The position numbers and the translations under genes are program-made. Shown here one piece after another: positions 53,801 through 64,000 of a DNA stretch of 64,000 bases. The notes below the pieces were generated by a model. That model saw only the letters and a list, made by a program, of their open reading frames with translations. It was not told the origin of the DNA and ran no database searches. Source of the DNA: Podarcis raffonei (Eukaryota; Chordata; Lepidosauria; Squamata; Lacertidae); NCBI RefSeq assembly GCF_027172205.1, contig NC_070604.1:71689023-71753022 (forward strand). Direction: 5' to 3'. Position 1 is the stretch's first letter. Each line of letters starts with the position of its first letter.

Positions 53801-56800
53801 CTCGATGGCCCTTGTGGTCTCTTCCAACTCTATGATTCTATGATTCTATAATTCTAATCTAGCCAGTTTTTGTTTCTGGAGCACGGTAAAGCTAACCACT
53901 TATAAAAGCACTATCTAGAAACTTTTTAGTATTTAAATTTTATTAGTCTTCTTAGTAATTTTGTGTCCTTCTTTGACTTTCACAAAAGAGTTGCTGAAAG
54001 CATATTACAAATACAACAGCAGACATCTGTTTGTAAAAATAAATACTGTTACTCATAAAAAAATCAAAAGTTGTTAAAACAAACCTGCATATAATTTTAA
54101 AAATGCAAAAAATAAAATAGGAGATCAACCAACAAAGCAAAAATGATCCAGCCATTAAAACAAATTAAACGGTAAAAAGCACACGAAGAATGGCGCTTGC
54201 AATTCAATTCCTTTAGCAGCAGTGGAATCAACTATTTGGATGAAGGGAAATATGCTCATCTGCTGGTGGATTAAAAAGATAAAGGTAATTCTTGAGACAG
54301 GAAATTCCACACATATGCCTCAGAAAGCAATTGCGCAGCAACAGCTGAGCTGGAAAAATAGAGATTCACATAAGGAGGTGGTCCTTCATGCATCTTGGTC
54401 CCAATACATTTTGAGCTTTGTAGGTGACTAGCGGGGAGTTCCCGGCATTGCCAGAAACTTGTACAAAAATGAAAAATATTGTGATTTTTAAATGGATAGT
54501 ATAAGTTGTGAGTTTGGACCCTGCAAGCCAAAAATCGAATGAAATCACACCAAAGTCACCTTTTGGCCCACCATGTTGATTCAAAATGGCTTCCGGCATC
54601 CAAACATAAACAAAGATGATTTCCCTCACCTTGGGAACCCTCATTCTGAGTTTTGTGATGATATCTCAAGATACACCCAAATCTAGGGAGAACAGATGAA
54701 CAAGCCGCTTTCCAAAATACGTAGCCAGTACCTTGAATTGTAGTCTGAAATGGACTGGGAGCCACTGTAGCTGATAAACTAAAAGTATAAGGTAGCTGTA
54801 TTAAATTCCACTCTTGCTGTTTCTGCGTGTCTCACACGGTCTCCTCTCTCAAACTCTCTCCCCCTTGTTTTTCCAGGCTTTCCCTGAGATACGAACGCAA
54901 AATTAGCAATGCAAATGAGAGGCCTGACTTCTGTGGTGACCATGATCCAGCAGTGACTGTTACTTTTGTGTGCCCAGAGGGGAGGAAAAAAGAGGTAACT
55001 GATACCTGGGGTGTCAAATCCTGTTGCTTGATGACAGAAACTGATGGACAAAATCCTGGCCCTAAAGTTATTTTTTAAGCAGAGGTTGGATGGCCCCCTG
55101 TCACTGACGGTGTAGCAATGGATTTCCTGCATTGGCAGGAGGTTGGGTTCATTTACTTTTGAGCCAGCTTCCAACTCAGTTATTCTATATTTTCATTTAA
55201 AACATGGATACAGTGGCCTAAATGAACTAAATGATAGGTTAGCCTGTGAACAAACAAACTAGTGAAACTCTGGCTTGTTCTAAGCAAAAGTTAGTTAAAA
55301 CTAGGATATTATTTATTTGTTCATTGCATTTATCACTCAGCTTTTTCTCCAAGGAGCTCAAGGTGGCCTTCTCTCCCTCCTCATTTAATCCTCACAGCAA
55401 CCCTGTGTGGTAGGTTAGGCCAAAGATCACTCACAGTCACTCAGCTTCATGGCAGACCTAAACCCTGATCTCCCAGGTCCTAGTCCAACACAAAATGGTA
55501 GAAGTCTAGAAGCATCATGGGGTGCAGTTCAGGGAAGCAGCTTCTCCTTCTCTTTCCTCCTTCCTCCACACAATAAAATTACAAGCTCTGTTGCTTGTCT
55601 TGTTGTGGATCTACTCCATACAGCACATCTTGTGTGTGCGAGTCTGTGTGTATGCAAAATACGCCTTTTGAACTTTGTAGGGGGCTATAACTTGGAGCCA
55701 ACCCAAGGGAGTTTCTCTTCCCCTTTCTGGGCACACATCTTTTTCTTTTGTATTAGGTGACAAGTCCCAGACTCACTGCTCAAAGTAACTGCCAGTACGA
55801 GATTGAATGGGTTACAGAGTCTGCCTGTCACAGAGACTACCTAGAGAGTAACAACTGTGTCCTGACCAGCAAGCAGCATGGTATCTATGTGAATTTGACA
55901 CCCCTCAAACAAATTCCAGGTAAGCACCCTCTTTTTTTTCTAAGGGTGAAGCAGTGGCATCAATATAAACCAAGTTAGTAGCTATGGTAGAGCAAGAAGC
56001 ATTGGTGCTAGTGTGTGGTATAGTTGCACTATTTCTAAATTGGTCTGTGTTGAAAATGTTCCTTATTGTAGGGCTGTGCATAGCCTCCCCAACCTAGGGA
56101 CCACGTGCTCTTCTCCCATGGTTCCCTGCTTGCTCCTCCCATAGTAGCAGCATCACCAGCTTTCTACAGCCTAGGTGTAGCTGGTAGTAGTGGGCCCAGG
56201 GAGTTGCTGTGGCAATAGATCCTTGGGAACAGGCTGTAAGGAGGCCGAGGCGGGGGAGGGGGGGGGAGAGAGAGATGGAATTCTGCAGGGCACCTTTGGA
56301 AAGTAGTGCCCACCAACCTATGGGGTGCTGTTTTGCAAGCTGCTTTCCTGACGGGAAGAGCCTTGCAAAGGAGCACCTGCATCCCAGAGGATTGAGAATG
56401 GGCTGGGGAACCAGCAGCCTTCCCACCCCCTTCTCCACCCCTGGTTACGCTGGGTGGCCTGGGACTGTTTCAGGCTGACTTCACTTGTCCCAAGCCCAGA
56501 TTCCCCTGAATCAGCCCAATGTGGCTGAATCCAGGGCACAGCTGTATAAATAGTTTGCTGCATGGGAAAAGTTAAATGTGGGTTGCCAAATTTTCTGGGA
56601 ACAATAACACATTTGGAAATCAAGCCAACGTTTTGGTCACCCCACAAATACCCTTTTCCACAGAAGAAGAAAATTGCTCACGCTTGCCCCCCGCCCCTGG
56701 CTGCCCGCAGCAAAACTCAGACCTAAAAAAACAACCCTCCCCCAAAATTTACAACTACCACAACAAAAACAAATAAGAATAAAAGTGGTTAAAAATAAAT

Positions 56801-59800
56801 TTGAAGAGTCAGGGCTTGGTGGGCACCAAGAGTAGGTTTCTAAGAGTGTTGTGGTGCCCACGCACTCCATGTTGGGGACCCCAGAGCTAAACTGTTGAAG
56901 AGAAAACTAGGTTGTAAGTCCCTAATACCCAGCTTCGTAGCTCATGGTGGCTGGAGACTGTTTCTTCCCCCTCCACCCAGAGGTGATGCAGTCTTGTGTG
57001 GACTGTACCAACATGCCCGCATTAAGATTGCAAAACCTCAGAATTGGATACTGCTCACCAGATGTTGAAACCATGATTAGTGAGCTGTTGGCAGAGCCTC
57101 TGTCTAAATCTGATGGTGAGGAAGAAGAGAGCTGTAGATTGCCTTGGCATCTGTAGTTGCAATCCTTAACTTGCATAAACCAAATGTGTGGTTTGTGTCA
57201 CATTGTGGTTGAAAGTTTTTTGGCGTTTTCGCATGGGTTTCTGAAGCAGCCAATGGAAAGAGCTGAACAGCAATGCAGCTGTGAGTTTGTGGGGCATGAG
57301 ATGACAACACAAGCAGCTCGCTAACAGGGCTGTAAACTGATTACATAAGTTCTGTGGCTGTAAATGTGTGTTTCTGTCTGTACAGTCACCTAAATACTTT
57401 TACCAAACATGTGCTTCAATCATCACGACCCTCCTTTCTTTAGCGTATGTCACACCTTACGTTGCTAAAGACAGAGAAGAGTATTCCTATTATCTGAATG
57501 TATGTGGCAAAGCAGCTGGAGGTTACTGCAGTGATGCCAATGCTTCGGTGTGCCAGGTCAAACATGCAGCTGTTCCTCAGCAGAAAGTGGCAGGAAGGTT
57601 TACCCACCAAACTCTCAGGTGAGTGCTTAATTAGAAAACAGTCTTTGAGGGTTAGTATTTGTTAGGAACTAAAGTTCCTGCATGCACTGTTGGTTCCTGG
57701 CAATTCTAGATTCATAGAGTTGGAAGAGACCCTGAGGATCATCTAGTTCAACCCTCTGCCATACAGGAATATGCACCTGTACAGGGATTGAACCCGCAAC
57801 CTTGGTGTTATCGCCACTACGCTCTAACCAACTAACTCAAAGTGTGTTGTGGAGGACAATCCTGTTGGACTCAGGTCTAGTTTCTGCTTTTAGTTTTGGA
57901 AGAGAAGACCTTAACAAGACAAAGATCTTTTAGACAGACGTAGAGCTAAAATGGATAAGATTCCAAATTAGAAATCTGTTTGCCTCTTTTGAGTTGTGAT
58001 ACCAATCTAATGAACCTTTTTCTGGTTTCCATTGAGTGTGGGCCACTGGTGAGCTCTTTTTCTTCCTTAAATTAGATGAGCTATATTTGAACATTCACCC
58101 TTTTGGCTTTTGAAATCAGGTATGCTGATGGAGACCTCATTCTGACATACCCAGGAGGAGATCCTTGCAGCTCTGGATTTGAGCGAATGACTGTCATAAA
58201 CTTTGAATGCAATCAAACGGCAGGTAATGAACATGCTAGTTATCTATGGATCACTTTGAGCAATATTCTGTGTCCTCCAAGAATACTTGCAGCTGCCCCA
58301 CCACAGCCCTCTACCACTTGAATGCTAACAGCTCCTTTTGTTCTGGAGTCTAAAAGTTATACAAGCATTTAAGAAATGTTGGTAGGGAAGAGGATTTCTA
58401 ATTAATGGAGGATTGGTATATAACTGGGTATTTGTTATGAGAGCAATAGAACGTTCATGTTCAGAGGTAGCATGTTCCTCAGAGTTCAGATATTGGGAGC
58501 AAAGCAGCAGAAATTTTGCTTTTTTACTCTGCTCGTGAGGTTCTTAGGTGTACTCTTCTCAGTGGCTAACCTGTGGGAAGCTTGCAAGTAGGACCAGAGT
58601 ACAATATGCTCTCTCCACGCATGATTTCCCAGCATTTGGTATTCAGAAACATAGTGCCAAGAGAGGCTCTTTGAATTATCCAACACCATTCTTGCATTCT
58701 TACCTATCAGATATTATAATGCACATCGCTTAATTCTTCAGAGAATCTTAAAATTCCGTAGATGGTTCTGTACCCAGTACTTTAATGTACACCCTTAGCT
58801 TGAGAAGTAAAACTTTTCAAGCTAGAATTACCGTATTTTTTGCTCTGTAAGACTCACTTTTTCCCTCCTAAAAAGTAAGGGGAAATGTGTGTGTGTCATA
58901 TGGAGCGAATGCAGGCTGCGCAGCTATCACAGAAGCCAGAACAGCAAGAGGGATTGCTGCTTTCACTGCGCAGCGATCCCTCTTGCTGTTCGAGCTTCTG
59001 AGATTCAGAATATTTTTTTTCTTGTTTTCCTCTTCCAAAAACTAGGTGCGTCTTGTGGTCTGGTGCGTCTTATAGAGCGAAAAATATGGTACATGCTCCC
59101 ACATTAACCTGCCCAGGATTAGAGTTCCACCTCTGGGTGCCCTCACTCTTTGTGGTGAGGCAGTTAGCCAACAGGTTAGCGACGCATCTCCCCACATCAA
59201 CTAATCCAGCACTAAATTGGGTATCCCTGGGTTTTTAATAGTTTCTCGACTGGTTTTCAGCTGCTGCGGGTAAACTGCCAGTGCTGTTGTTTTAATCATA
59301 AGTTATAAGGCACTCTGAGAATATTTTAATGGAAGGTGGGATATAAATGCTTTAATTTGTGTAATTTATATTTTCCTTCTCCTAATTTTCCTATTTTTTA
59401 ATGAACTTCTCAAAGACAATGATGGCAAAGGAAGCCCAGTGTTTACAGGAGAAACAGACTGCTCATACTTCTTCACCTGGGAGACCAAATACGCATGTGT
59501 AGCAAAAGAAGATCTTCCTTGTATGGTTACAGACAAAAGGAAACGCTATGACTTGACACGATTGATTCGTCATTCTGGTATGGCAATTTAAAAAAATATA
59601 TCATTAAGATATGCGCTACATTTTAAAACTTTTGTTCATTTTGCCTTATCTCAGATGTGCAATAATGTTTTAAACCTGAAAACAGTAATTATAGGGCTGT
59701 TTTAAGTGCTATCTTAAATGGCTTATACTCCTTCCAGGTGGTGACTGTGGGTGGTGAGAACTCTCTTTTTTCTCCTCCATTCCTGAACCAGCCCACCCCA

Positions 59801-62800
59801 GTTTGCTTAGCAAAGTCCCCCAACTCCCCAGAACAGATTTGGGGTACATGCATTACTGGTGTGAGGGAGGGGAAGTCCCTCTGTGTGAACGGACGTCTAT
59901 ACCACTGGCAGGTTAATACTGTAGGATGTTAACCTGTTTGGTCACGGATCAGAGGCTGGTGACTTTCCAAATCAAAAGGAGTTCAAAGTTGGAGTTCAGA
60001 ATTGTGGTATATCAACAAAAAATGGCTTTGTATGTTCTGGCTGTTGGAACGCAGTGATTGTGTTGGAATTCCTAAGCTATCGGGCAACTAGCAGAGATCC
60101 TGGAGCTAGAGCACTTATATAATATGCTCCTTGGCAGATTTGTCCTGCCATGAGGTAAACTAACCATATTTTGGGATTGTTGCAATTTTTAACTAAACTT
60201 CAAGAATCAGTGTGCATTACAGTAGTAAAAGTCTGGGGTTATATCAGTTCCTAGGTTTCTCTGTGGAATTTTTCACTACAACTCCATTTAAACACACTCT
60301 TGGCCAGTGATATTGCCTGTCTTTGCAGGTACCCAAATGGGCTCAGAAGCACTGCAAAACCCCTAACCAGCTTACAAGGAACACTAATGCTTCTCGGACT
60401 TTCTTTTTCCTGGGTGACTTACATCCCCTCAGTTATAAGCACATGATTTTTACTTACGCTTTAATTGTTTTACAATACCCTGTATATAATTTTTGTAGCA
60501 TTTTATATAAAGCCCAGTTTCAGTAGCTCTATAAATTGTATTATTTCCATTGGCAGTGTTGTGGTGTTTAAAGCATTCTTTAGTTGCTTTATAAAAAGAG
60601 ATAAAATTGATTAAGAGCCAAATATAAAATGGGTTACTATTCAAAATTCCTAAAATGCTCATCCAACAATGCAACGAGGAGGACAAGTCCTACCCCACCC
60701 CACTAAAAGATGAGCATCACACTAGAGGCTAAATTAACCACCAAAAGACTGAGTAAATAAAAATGACTTAGGTTGGCCCCCAGAAACTGTCAAGTTGCCT
60801 GGTGTGCTTCCCTGGGGAAAGCCTTCCACAAACAGAATATGGGTTGTAACACCACCAGTCAGCATTTCTGATACCAGGTCAAAAGGTCTGTCAGATTTTC
60901 ACTGTCAGTCTTGCCTTCACTCCTTTTCCAGTTGTCCTGCTTGCACCTAGCATTAGCAAGCTACTGCAAAAACTAAATCTTCTTGGTGGGTTTTAACATG
61001 AGTATAAGTCATACATGATATAAATCTCTTTAATCTACTATGTTCAAAGAACTAACTGCAAGAAAAGACTAACAAAGACTAACCCATAATTGTTCAAAAC
61101 GTAAGTGTAATGGGGTCTATATTAGGTTTTTTAGTTTGTGACTTGCAAGTACACCGGGCTTAACCCCCCCCCCCAAAAAAAACTGGCCCACTGCAAGCAT
61201 GGAGAAAGGAGATATTTTCAACAGGACTGTAGTGTGTGTCTGTGTCTGTGTGTGGAGTGGGAGGGGCTTAACCCTTTCCTTCCCAGTCAAAGTTCTGATG
61301 AAAAGTAGAATGCAGCAGCTGGCCTTTAGGAAAAAAGACCTGCATTGGTGCCAATGACAACTTTCCCTTAAGGCTAAGCGCTGTGTGTGTGTGTGGAGAG
61401 ATATTTTAATTGGGATTGCATTCTGGGAACCCTTCCTCCCTGCATGCTTCAGCCCCCTGATGAAAATGCAGGAGGCTGTGCTTGCTACAAAGTAAATAAA
61501 TTAAAAACCCAATGTGGTTTCTAACTCTCTATATTAGAAGTAATATGTGGTTTGACCTGCAGTTGGGTTTCTACATGGCCATTCATTGGTTGGATAGGGG
61601 ATGGGGAACAATCTGTCATTTTAACACTACACATAATATGGTTTTTAGAGGAATGTTCATCTAAAATGCAATTTCTTAATTTTAGAGTTAGAGCAGAATT
61701 GGGAAGCTGTAGACGGTAACCCTGTGGAAACAGAAAAGAAACGTTTTTTCATAAACGTCTGTCACCAAGTACTTCAGAAAGGAGGGGCAGTGAACTGTTC
61801 AGAAGAGGCATCCGTTTGCGCAGTTGGTGAGTAACCTCCTTGTATGAGCTCCCCACGTTAAAAGAACCACATTCAACAGTTGAATACAATGCTGTATGTG
61901 CTATTTATAAAATAGTAATTCCTTCAAAGGACATACATTGGATTGCTCGCTAAAACAAGTATCTGTATTTCTTGTTTGGTGTGTGGCTCTTTTTAGGTGA
62001 AGACAATAGCACAAAAAACCTAGGGACATTTATGTCTGCTCCCACAAAAGTTGGAGAGAATATCCAGCTTTACTATTCGGGTGGCGATGAGTGTCGACCA
62101 AAAAAGACAATTGAAACAAAGATACTCCTCATATGCAAGCCAGGTGAGTACTCTGGCTTTTATTAAAAGCCAGTCTCAAGCTGCAAACCCTCAGGAAGGC
62201 AGTGGTGGTAAGGTCTATAAGTCAGGGACAGGCTACATTTTGCAGCCTGAGGGTCACATTTCTTGCTGGGCAACATTTGGAGGCAGCGTGCCAGTGGTGA
62301 ATGGGGCCAGAGGCAAAAGTGGCCAAAACAATAAATGTAAAATTTACCTTTGTATGGTAGGCTGGTTTCTACACACACACTCACCACACTCTATCTTCCT
62401 GTTCAGACACAGCAGGGCAAAAACACTGAAGGAGGGTATGGGGGAAGACCAGTGAGGGATGTTGGGCTGAGGTGTGATTAGCGGGAAGAGTCTCAAGTGG
62501 CAGGAGGAGGACCTGGAGGGGTACATTTAGCCTTCTGGCCTGAGGCTCCCTGTGCCTGCTATACATGCACATCTTCCATGGTACCTGCACCCTTTTTTAA
62601 GATTGGGGAGGGGGTGTAAGGACATGCAAAAATGGCTCTTCTGAGGTAATGCACTTGGCTTACTTCAGTAACTAATCTGTGTATCTGATCAGGTACTGGT
62701 CTCTTGAAAAATGAAATGTGTATTTGGTGGTTCAGTTATCTGTATCTTCCCAGGTGACCTGGAAAGTGCTCCTGTTTTGATTAGTTCTGGGTACGACGGG

Positions 62801-63893
62801 TGCCTGTATGAGTTCGAATGGCACACTGCTGCTGCCTGTGTCCTGTCTCAAACAAAAGGTGACCAGTGCAGAGTCTCTGACTCTCAAGCAGGTGAGTAGC
62901 CTGTTGAAAATGGTAAGGCAGCAACTGGGGCATGGGATTTCGGTCTGTGTCACAATTTCCAGCTTCTAGTTCAACTCCCTCTTTTCATCTAGCATCACTT
63001 GTCTCAAAGTAGCAGGAATAGAGCTGTTTCCATCTCTTAAAAAAACAAAACAAATCTGACTCCTACAACTTCGGAATTCATTGCCTGTCGTGCTCTGCCA
63101 GAGGCCTTCTGGAATGACTTTAATACTGACTTTTCTCTGCTGGCTTTCGCCAGAAGTTTTGGTGTGTGTTTTTTTCATACAAAAAACTTTGTCTGTTTTT
63201 GTTGCTGGCCTAGATTTATATTTTGCGATGGGCTGCCTCTGTTGCTGGTCTCCCAGAATCCTATTCATGAGTATTTTTGTTCTGTTTCTGTGTTTTTATT
63301 GTAAGCTGCCTTGAAAGAGTTAAGTCAAATGTAGCATATAGTTTAAGTAAAGCAATCAAATGCTGTTGTATCCTATGTATTAAACATAATTTATCCTTTT
63401 AAAAAATAGTACATTTTGTTTCCTAGAACAGAAGGTATATGACAAGTTGCTGGTGCATATCCAGTGACAGAATCTTGAAAATGCAACATTACGTTGGTAT
63501 TTTCTTAAATCCAACTACACTAGTGCAATGAAAATTGAAAACCTGGTGTTTTGTGTCCTTAAGCATGCATACTGCCACAAGTGTAGTGGGGGTGGGGGGT
63601 GTATACTTCGTGAAACTTGAGTGTTAGAATCATTTATGGGCAACTGTTTTAAGGCAGCACATGGAATCTATTAAATCATGTTTGCCCATCTTACCTCCCA
63701 GTCTTTAAAACTTTTGTGCTGAACAAATGATTTTCATTCATTTCTGCTTAGGGTTCTCTTTTGACTTAACACCTTTGACGTATCACACTTACACAGCAAA
63801 CACAAGTGACTATACTTTCTACATCAGTATTTGTGGCAGTGTGTCAAACCAGTTGTGTGCGTCACAGTCTGCAGCATGTCAAGTGAAGAAAAA
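38707..63893 (+). CDS. IGF2R: IGF2R, cation-independent mannose-6-phosphate/IGF2 receptor, exons 1-15 (3' part outside the window)
   Basis: This type I membrane receptor carries lysosomal enzymes from Golgi and cell surface to endosomes and, in therian mammals, binds IGF2. Fifteen exons were read by hand: 38707-38888, 45238-45368, 49136-49260, 50098-50196, 50900-51032, 53097-53217, 54877-54994, 55757-55919, 57444-57618, 58120-58223, 59416-59577, 61686-61826, 61997-62143, 62754-62891 and 63752-63893. All junctions keep frame with GT-AG sites and give about 693 residues matching human IGF2R throughout ([61 protein letters not shown]). Human IGF2R has about 2,490 residues, so repeats 1-4 and part of 5 are here. 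The start at 38707 gives a signal peptide with core [12 protein letters not shown] (26-37). In-frame ATGs at 38584 and 38620 are alternatives. The gene runs away from the GPCR array. Confidence 0.97.
40413..40612 (-). mobile_element. tRNA-derived SINE in intron 1
   Basis: The minus strand shows AGCTCAATGGTAGAGCATCTG (box A) and ACAGGTTCAATTCC (box B), ending near AAGGCAGCTTCCCC. It is MIR-like in layout. Confidence 0.75.
44580..44715 (+). mobile_element. tRNA-derived SINE in intron 1, second copy
   Basis: GTAGGTGGAGCATATATTTTGCATGCAAAAG and CAGGTTTGATCCCTG (box B). It belongs to the same family as 40413-40612 but on the opposite strand and more worn. Confidence 0.65.
45085..45171. repeat. 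Half copy of the foldback element
   Basis: GTGTGCATGCACATGAAAGC through ACTTAGTTGGTCTCTAAGG to GCTACTGGAAGGA matches one arm of 13836-13984. It ends about 65 bases before exon 2. Confidence 0.8.
45238..45368 (+). CDS. IGF2R: IGF2R exon 2
   Basis: Residues 61-104, first half of repeat 1: [19 protein letters not shown], then cysteines at 85 and 92. Acceptor TTTTTCAG, donor TAG/GTAAGT. Confidence 0.95.
45369..49135 (+). other. IGF2R intron 2, without a visible CpG island
   Basis: 3.8 kb. It contains the Sauria SINE at 47254-47499 and a poly-G run near 48211. The base composition is ordinary and CpG is sparse throughout. Confidence 0.6.
47254..47499 (+). mobile_element. Sauria SINE, copy 2
   Basis: A full-length plus-strand copy from GGGGGCCAGCGTGGTGTAG (box A) through GGGGAACCGGGTTCACG (box B) to AGGCGGGATATCAAATCC. 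It is very similar to 26082-26322. Confidence 0.93.
49136..49260 (+). CDS. IGF2R: IGF2R exon 3
   Basis: Residues 105-146: [19 protein letters not shown] then CGKTL; repeat 1. Acceptor GTTTAG, donor CTG/GTCAGT. Confidence 0.95.
50098..50196 (+). CDS. IGF2R: IGF2R exon 4
   Basis: Residues 147-179: [20 protein letters not shown]; end of repeat 1 and start of repeat 2. Donor GAG/GTAATG. Confidence 0.95.
50900..51032 (+). CDS. IGF2R: IGF2R exon 5
   Basis: Residues 180-223: [20 protein letters not shown], then YINVCRNIG; repeat 2. The donor TAG/GTCTGA is weaker than the others. Confidence 0.93.
51628..51770 (-). mobile_element. tRNA-Lys-derived SINE
   Basis: Same family as 6891-7040: on the minus strand, GAGCTCAGTCGGCACAGCATG, GTTTGAGCCCCACG, TTGCATTGCAGGGGGTTGGACT and CTTTGATTCC. 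Confidence 0.8.
51912..52112 (-). mobile_element. tRNA-derived SINE
   Basis: Same family as 40413-40612 (CAGGCAGCTGCCTTATATG.., ACCATTGGTCCACGTAGCTCAG). The tRNA-like head near 52090 is degraded. Confidence 0.7.
52296..52493. mobile_element. Short TIR DNA transposon (MITE), TA target duplication, copy 2
   Basis: It starts CAGTGGTACCTCGGGTTAAG and ends TATGTAACCTGAGGTACCACTG-like sequence, with TA on both sides (52294-52295 and 52494-52495). Same family as 2664-2889, inverted. Confidence 0.85.
53097..53217 (+). CDS. IGF2R: IGF2R exon 6
   Basis: Residues 224-263: [20 protein letters not shown]; repeat 2. Acceptor TTGACAG, donor CAG/GTATGA. Confidence 0.95.
53500..53860 (+). mobile_element. 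CR1 LINE 3' end in intron 6
   Basis: The plus strand encodes [37 protein letters not shown] and [18 protein letters not shown], the C-terminus of CR1 ORF2. It ends CTTCCAACTCTATGATTCTATGATTCTA, the typical CR1 8-bp tail repeat. It is 5'-truncated. Confidence 0.92.
54000..54780 (-). mobile_element. LINE 3' UTR fragment interrupted by another repeat
   Basis: The A-rich minus-strand 3' UTR (54000-54430) resumes at about 54715-54780 (AGTACCTTGAATTGTAG..GACTGGGAGCCACTG). 54430-54715 between them is a copy of the repeat at 26860-27330. Confidence 0.6.
54430..54715 (-). repeat. Second copy of the unclassified 164-bp-unit repeat
   Basis: The reverse complement reads GTTTGGATGCCGGAAGCCATTTTGAATCAACATGG-like sequence, then GGTGACTTTGGTGTGA, matching both subunits at 27030-27290. 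Confidence 0.7.
54877..54994 (+). CDS. IGF2R: IGF2R exon 7
   Basis: Residues 264-303: [19 protein letters not shown]; end of repeat 2. Acceptor TTTTTCCAG, donor GAG/GTAACT. Confidence 0.95.
55757..55919 (+). CDS. IGF2R: IGF2R exon 8
   Basis: Residues 304-357: [20 protein letters not shown] then RDYLES; start of repeat 3. Donor CAG/GTAAGC. Confidence 0.95.
57444..57618 (+). CDS. IGF2R: IGF2R exon 9
   Basis: Residues 358-415: YYLNVCGKA.., SVCQVK with Gln395 (equivalent of bovine Gln348, a mannose-6-phosphate contact), [10 protein letters not shown]. Repeat 3. Donor CAG/GTGAGT. Confidence 0.95.
57706..57838 (-). mobile_element. tRNA-derived SINE in intron 9
   Basis: The minus strand reads GTTAGTTGGTTAGAGCGTAGTG (box A) and GGTTGCGGGTTCAATCCC (box B), ending in CTTCCAACTCTATGAATCTA. 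Confidence 0.75.
58120..58223 (+). CDS. IGF2R: IGF2R exon 10
   Basis: Residues 416-450: [34 protein letters not shown]. It carries Ser433 and Arg438, equivalents of bovine Ser386 and the essential Arg391. Asn447 is a conserved glycosylation site. Confidence 0.95.
58831..59089. mobile_element. TIR DNA transposon (MITE), TA target duplication, copy 2
   Basis: It starts CCGTATTTTTTGCTCTGTAAG and ends CTTATAGAGCGAAAAATATGG, with TA on both sides (58829-58830 and 59090-59091). The interior has its own inverted pair (AGAACAGCAAGAGGGAT against ATCCCTCTTGCTGTTC). Same family as 29039-29398. Confidence 0.87.
59416..59577 (+). CDS. IGF2R: IGF2R exon 11
   Basis: Residues 451-504: [20 protein letters not shown] then [11 protein letters not shown] and [12 protein letters not shown]. 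Glu463 and Tyr468 match bovine Glu416 and Tyr421. It ends repeat 3 and starts repeat 4. Donor CTG/GTATGG. Confidence 0.94.
59578..61685 (+). other. IGF2R intron 11
   Basis: 60530-60920 is A/T-rich and resembles a minus-strand LINE 3' UTR. Two GT-rich runs (61211-61245 and 61380-61402) sit in a loosely duplicated context. No gene. Confidence 0.5.
61686..61826 (+). CDS. IGF2R: IGF2R exon 12
   Basis: Residues 505-551: [30 protein letters not shown]; repeat 4. Donor TTG/GTGAGT. Confidence 0.95.
61997..62143 (+). CDS. IGF2R: IGF2R exon 13
   Basis: Residues 552-600: [16 protein letters not shown].., [17 protein letters not shown]; end of repeat 4. Donor CAG/GTGAGT. Confidence 0.95.
62754..62891 (+). 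CDS. IGF2R: IGF2R exon 14
   Basis: Residues 601-646: [13 protein letters not shown].., [19 protein letters not shown]; start of repeat 5, which in mammals prefers phosphodiester-type sugars. Donor CAG/GTGAGT. Confidence 0.96.
63752..63893 (+). CDS. IGF2R: IGF2R exon 15
   Basis: Residues 647-693: GFSFDLTPL.., [23 protein letters not shown]; repeat 5. The donor is AAA/GTAAGT and the next exon lies outside the window. Confidence 0.95.
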
Positions 63894-63937
63894 GTAAGTG
63901 TTGTTTATGCCTTCTCCTGCTCTGTGTGCGTACTGAG

Positions 63938-64000
63938 GAATGCAGGTGGCACTGTGGTCTAAGCCACTGAGCCTCTTGGGCTTGCTGAATCCCCGCAACG
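63938..64000 (+). mobile_element. tRNA-derived SINE, cut by window edge
   Basis: CAGGTGGCACTGTGGTCTAAGCC and CTTGCTGAATCCCCG match the head of the SINE at 9684-10032. Confidence 0.8.

Overview
The window looks like nuclear DNA from a squamate reptile, most probably a lizard. The evidence is two copies of the Sauria SINE family (26082-26322 and 47254-47499), several BovB-type RTE fragments, CR1/L2-type LINE pieces, and vertebrate genes with spliced GT-AG structure. I cannot name the species. A lacertid would fit the SINE mix, but that is a weak guess.

Left part (1-25.8 kb, all on the minus strand): a tandem array of five MAS/MRGPR-type class A GPCR genes. In map order they are A (1-392, cut by the window edge), B (7415-8404), C (12212-13177), D (18463-19434) and E (24807-25784). 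Each has its coding region in one exon, preceded by a recognisable splice acceptor, so an upstream 5' exon is likely. A and B form a pair with Asn in place of the usual TM2 Asp. B has also lost the NPxxY motif and the ancestral start codon. C and D are intact. E is the most MAS1-like and lies nearest IGF2R. A to D each have a similar non-coding block upstream with the shared core ATGACCTCA, and B to D share the same polyadenylation context. The array therefore grew by duplication of whole gene units.

Middle part (25.8-38.2 kb): an intergenic desert made of SINE, BovB, MITE and LINE debris, with no gene that I can support.

Right part (38.2-64 kb, plus strand): the CpG-island promoter and first 15 exons of IGF2R, the cation-independent mannose-6-phosphate/IGF2 receptor. 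They code for about 693 residues: signal peptide, repeats 1-4 and the first part of repeat 5. The gene continues past the window. All five mannose-6-phosphate contact residues of repeat 3 are present. The promoter carries four E-boxes close to the lysosomal CLEAR motif. Introns hold SINE, CR1, MITE and LINE fragments.

The MAS-family/IGF2R neighbourhood matches mammals (MAS1 next to IGF2R; in mouse also Mrgprh), so this is an old synteny block in which the reptile GPCR side has expanded. I recognised no retrovirus-like or other capsid-bearing element, no CRISPR array and no functional tRNA or rRNA gene.
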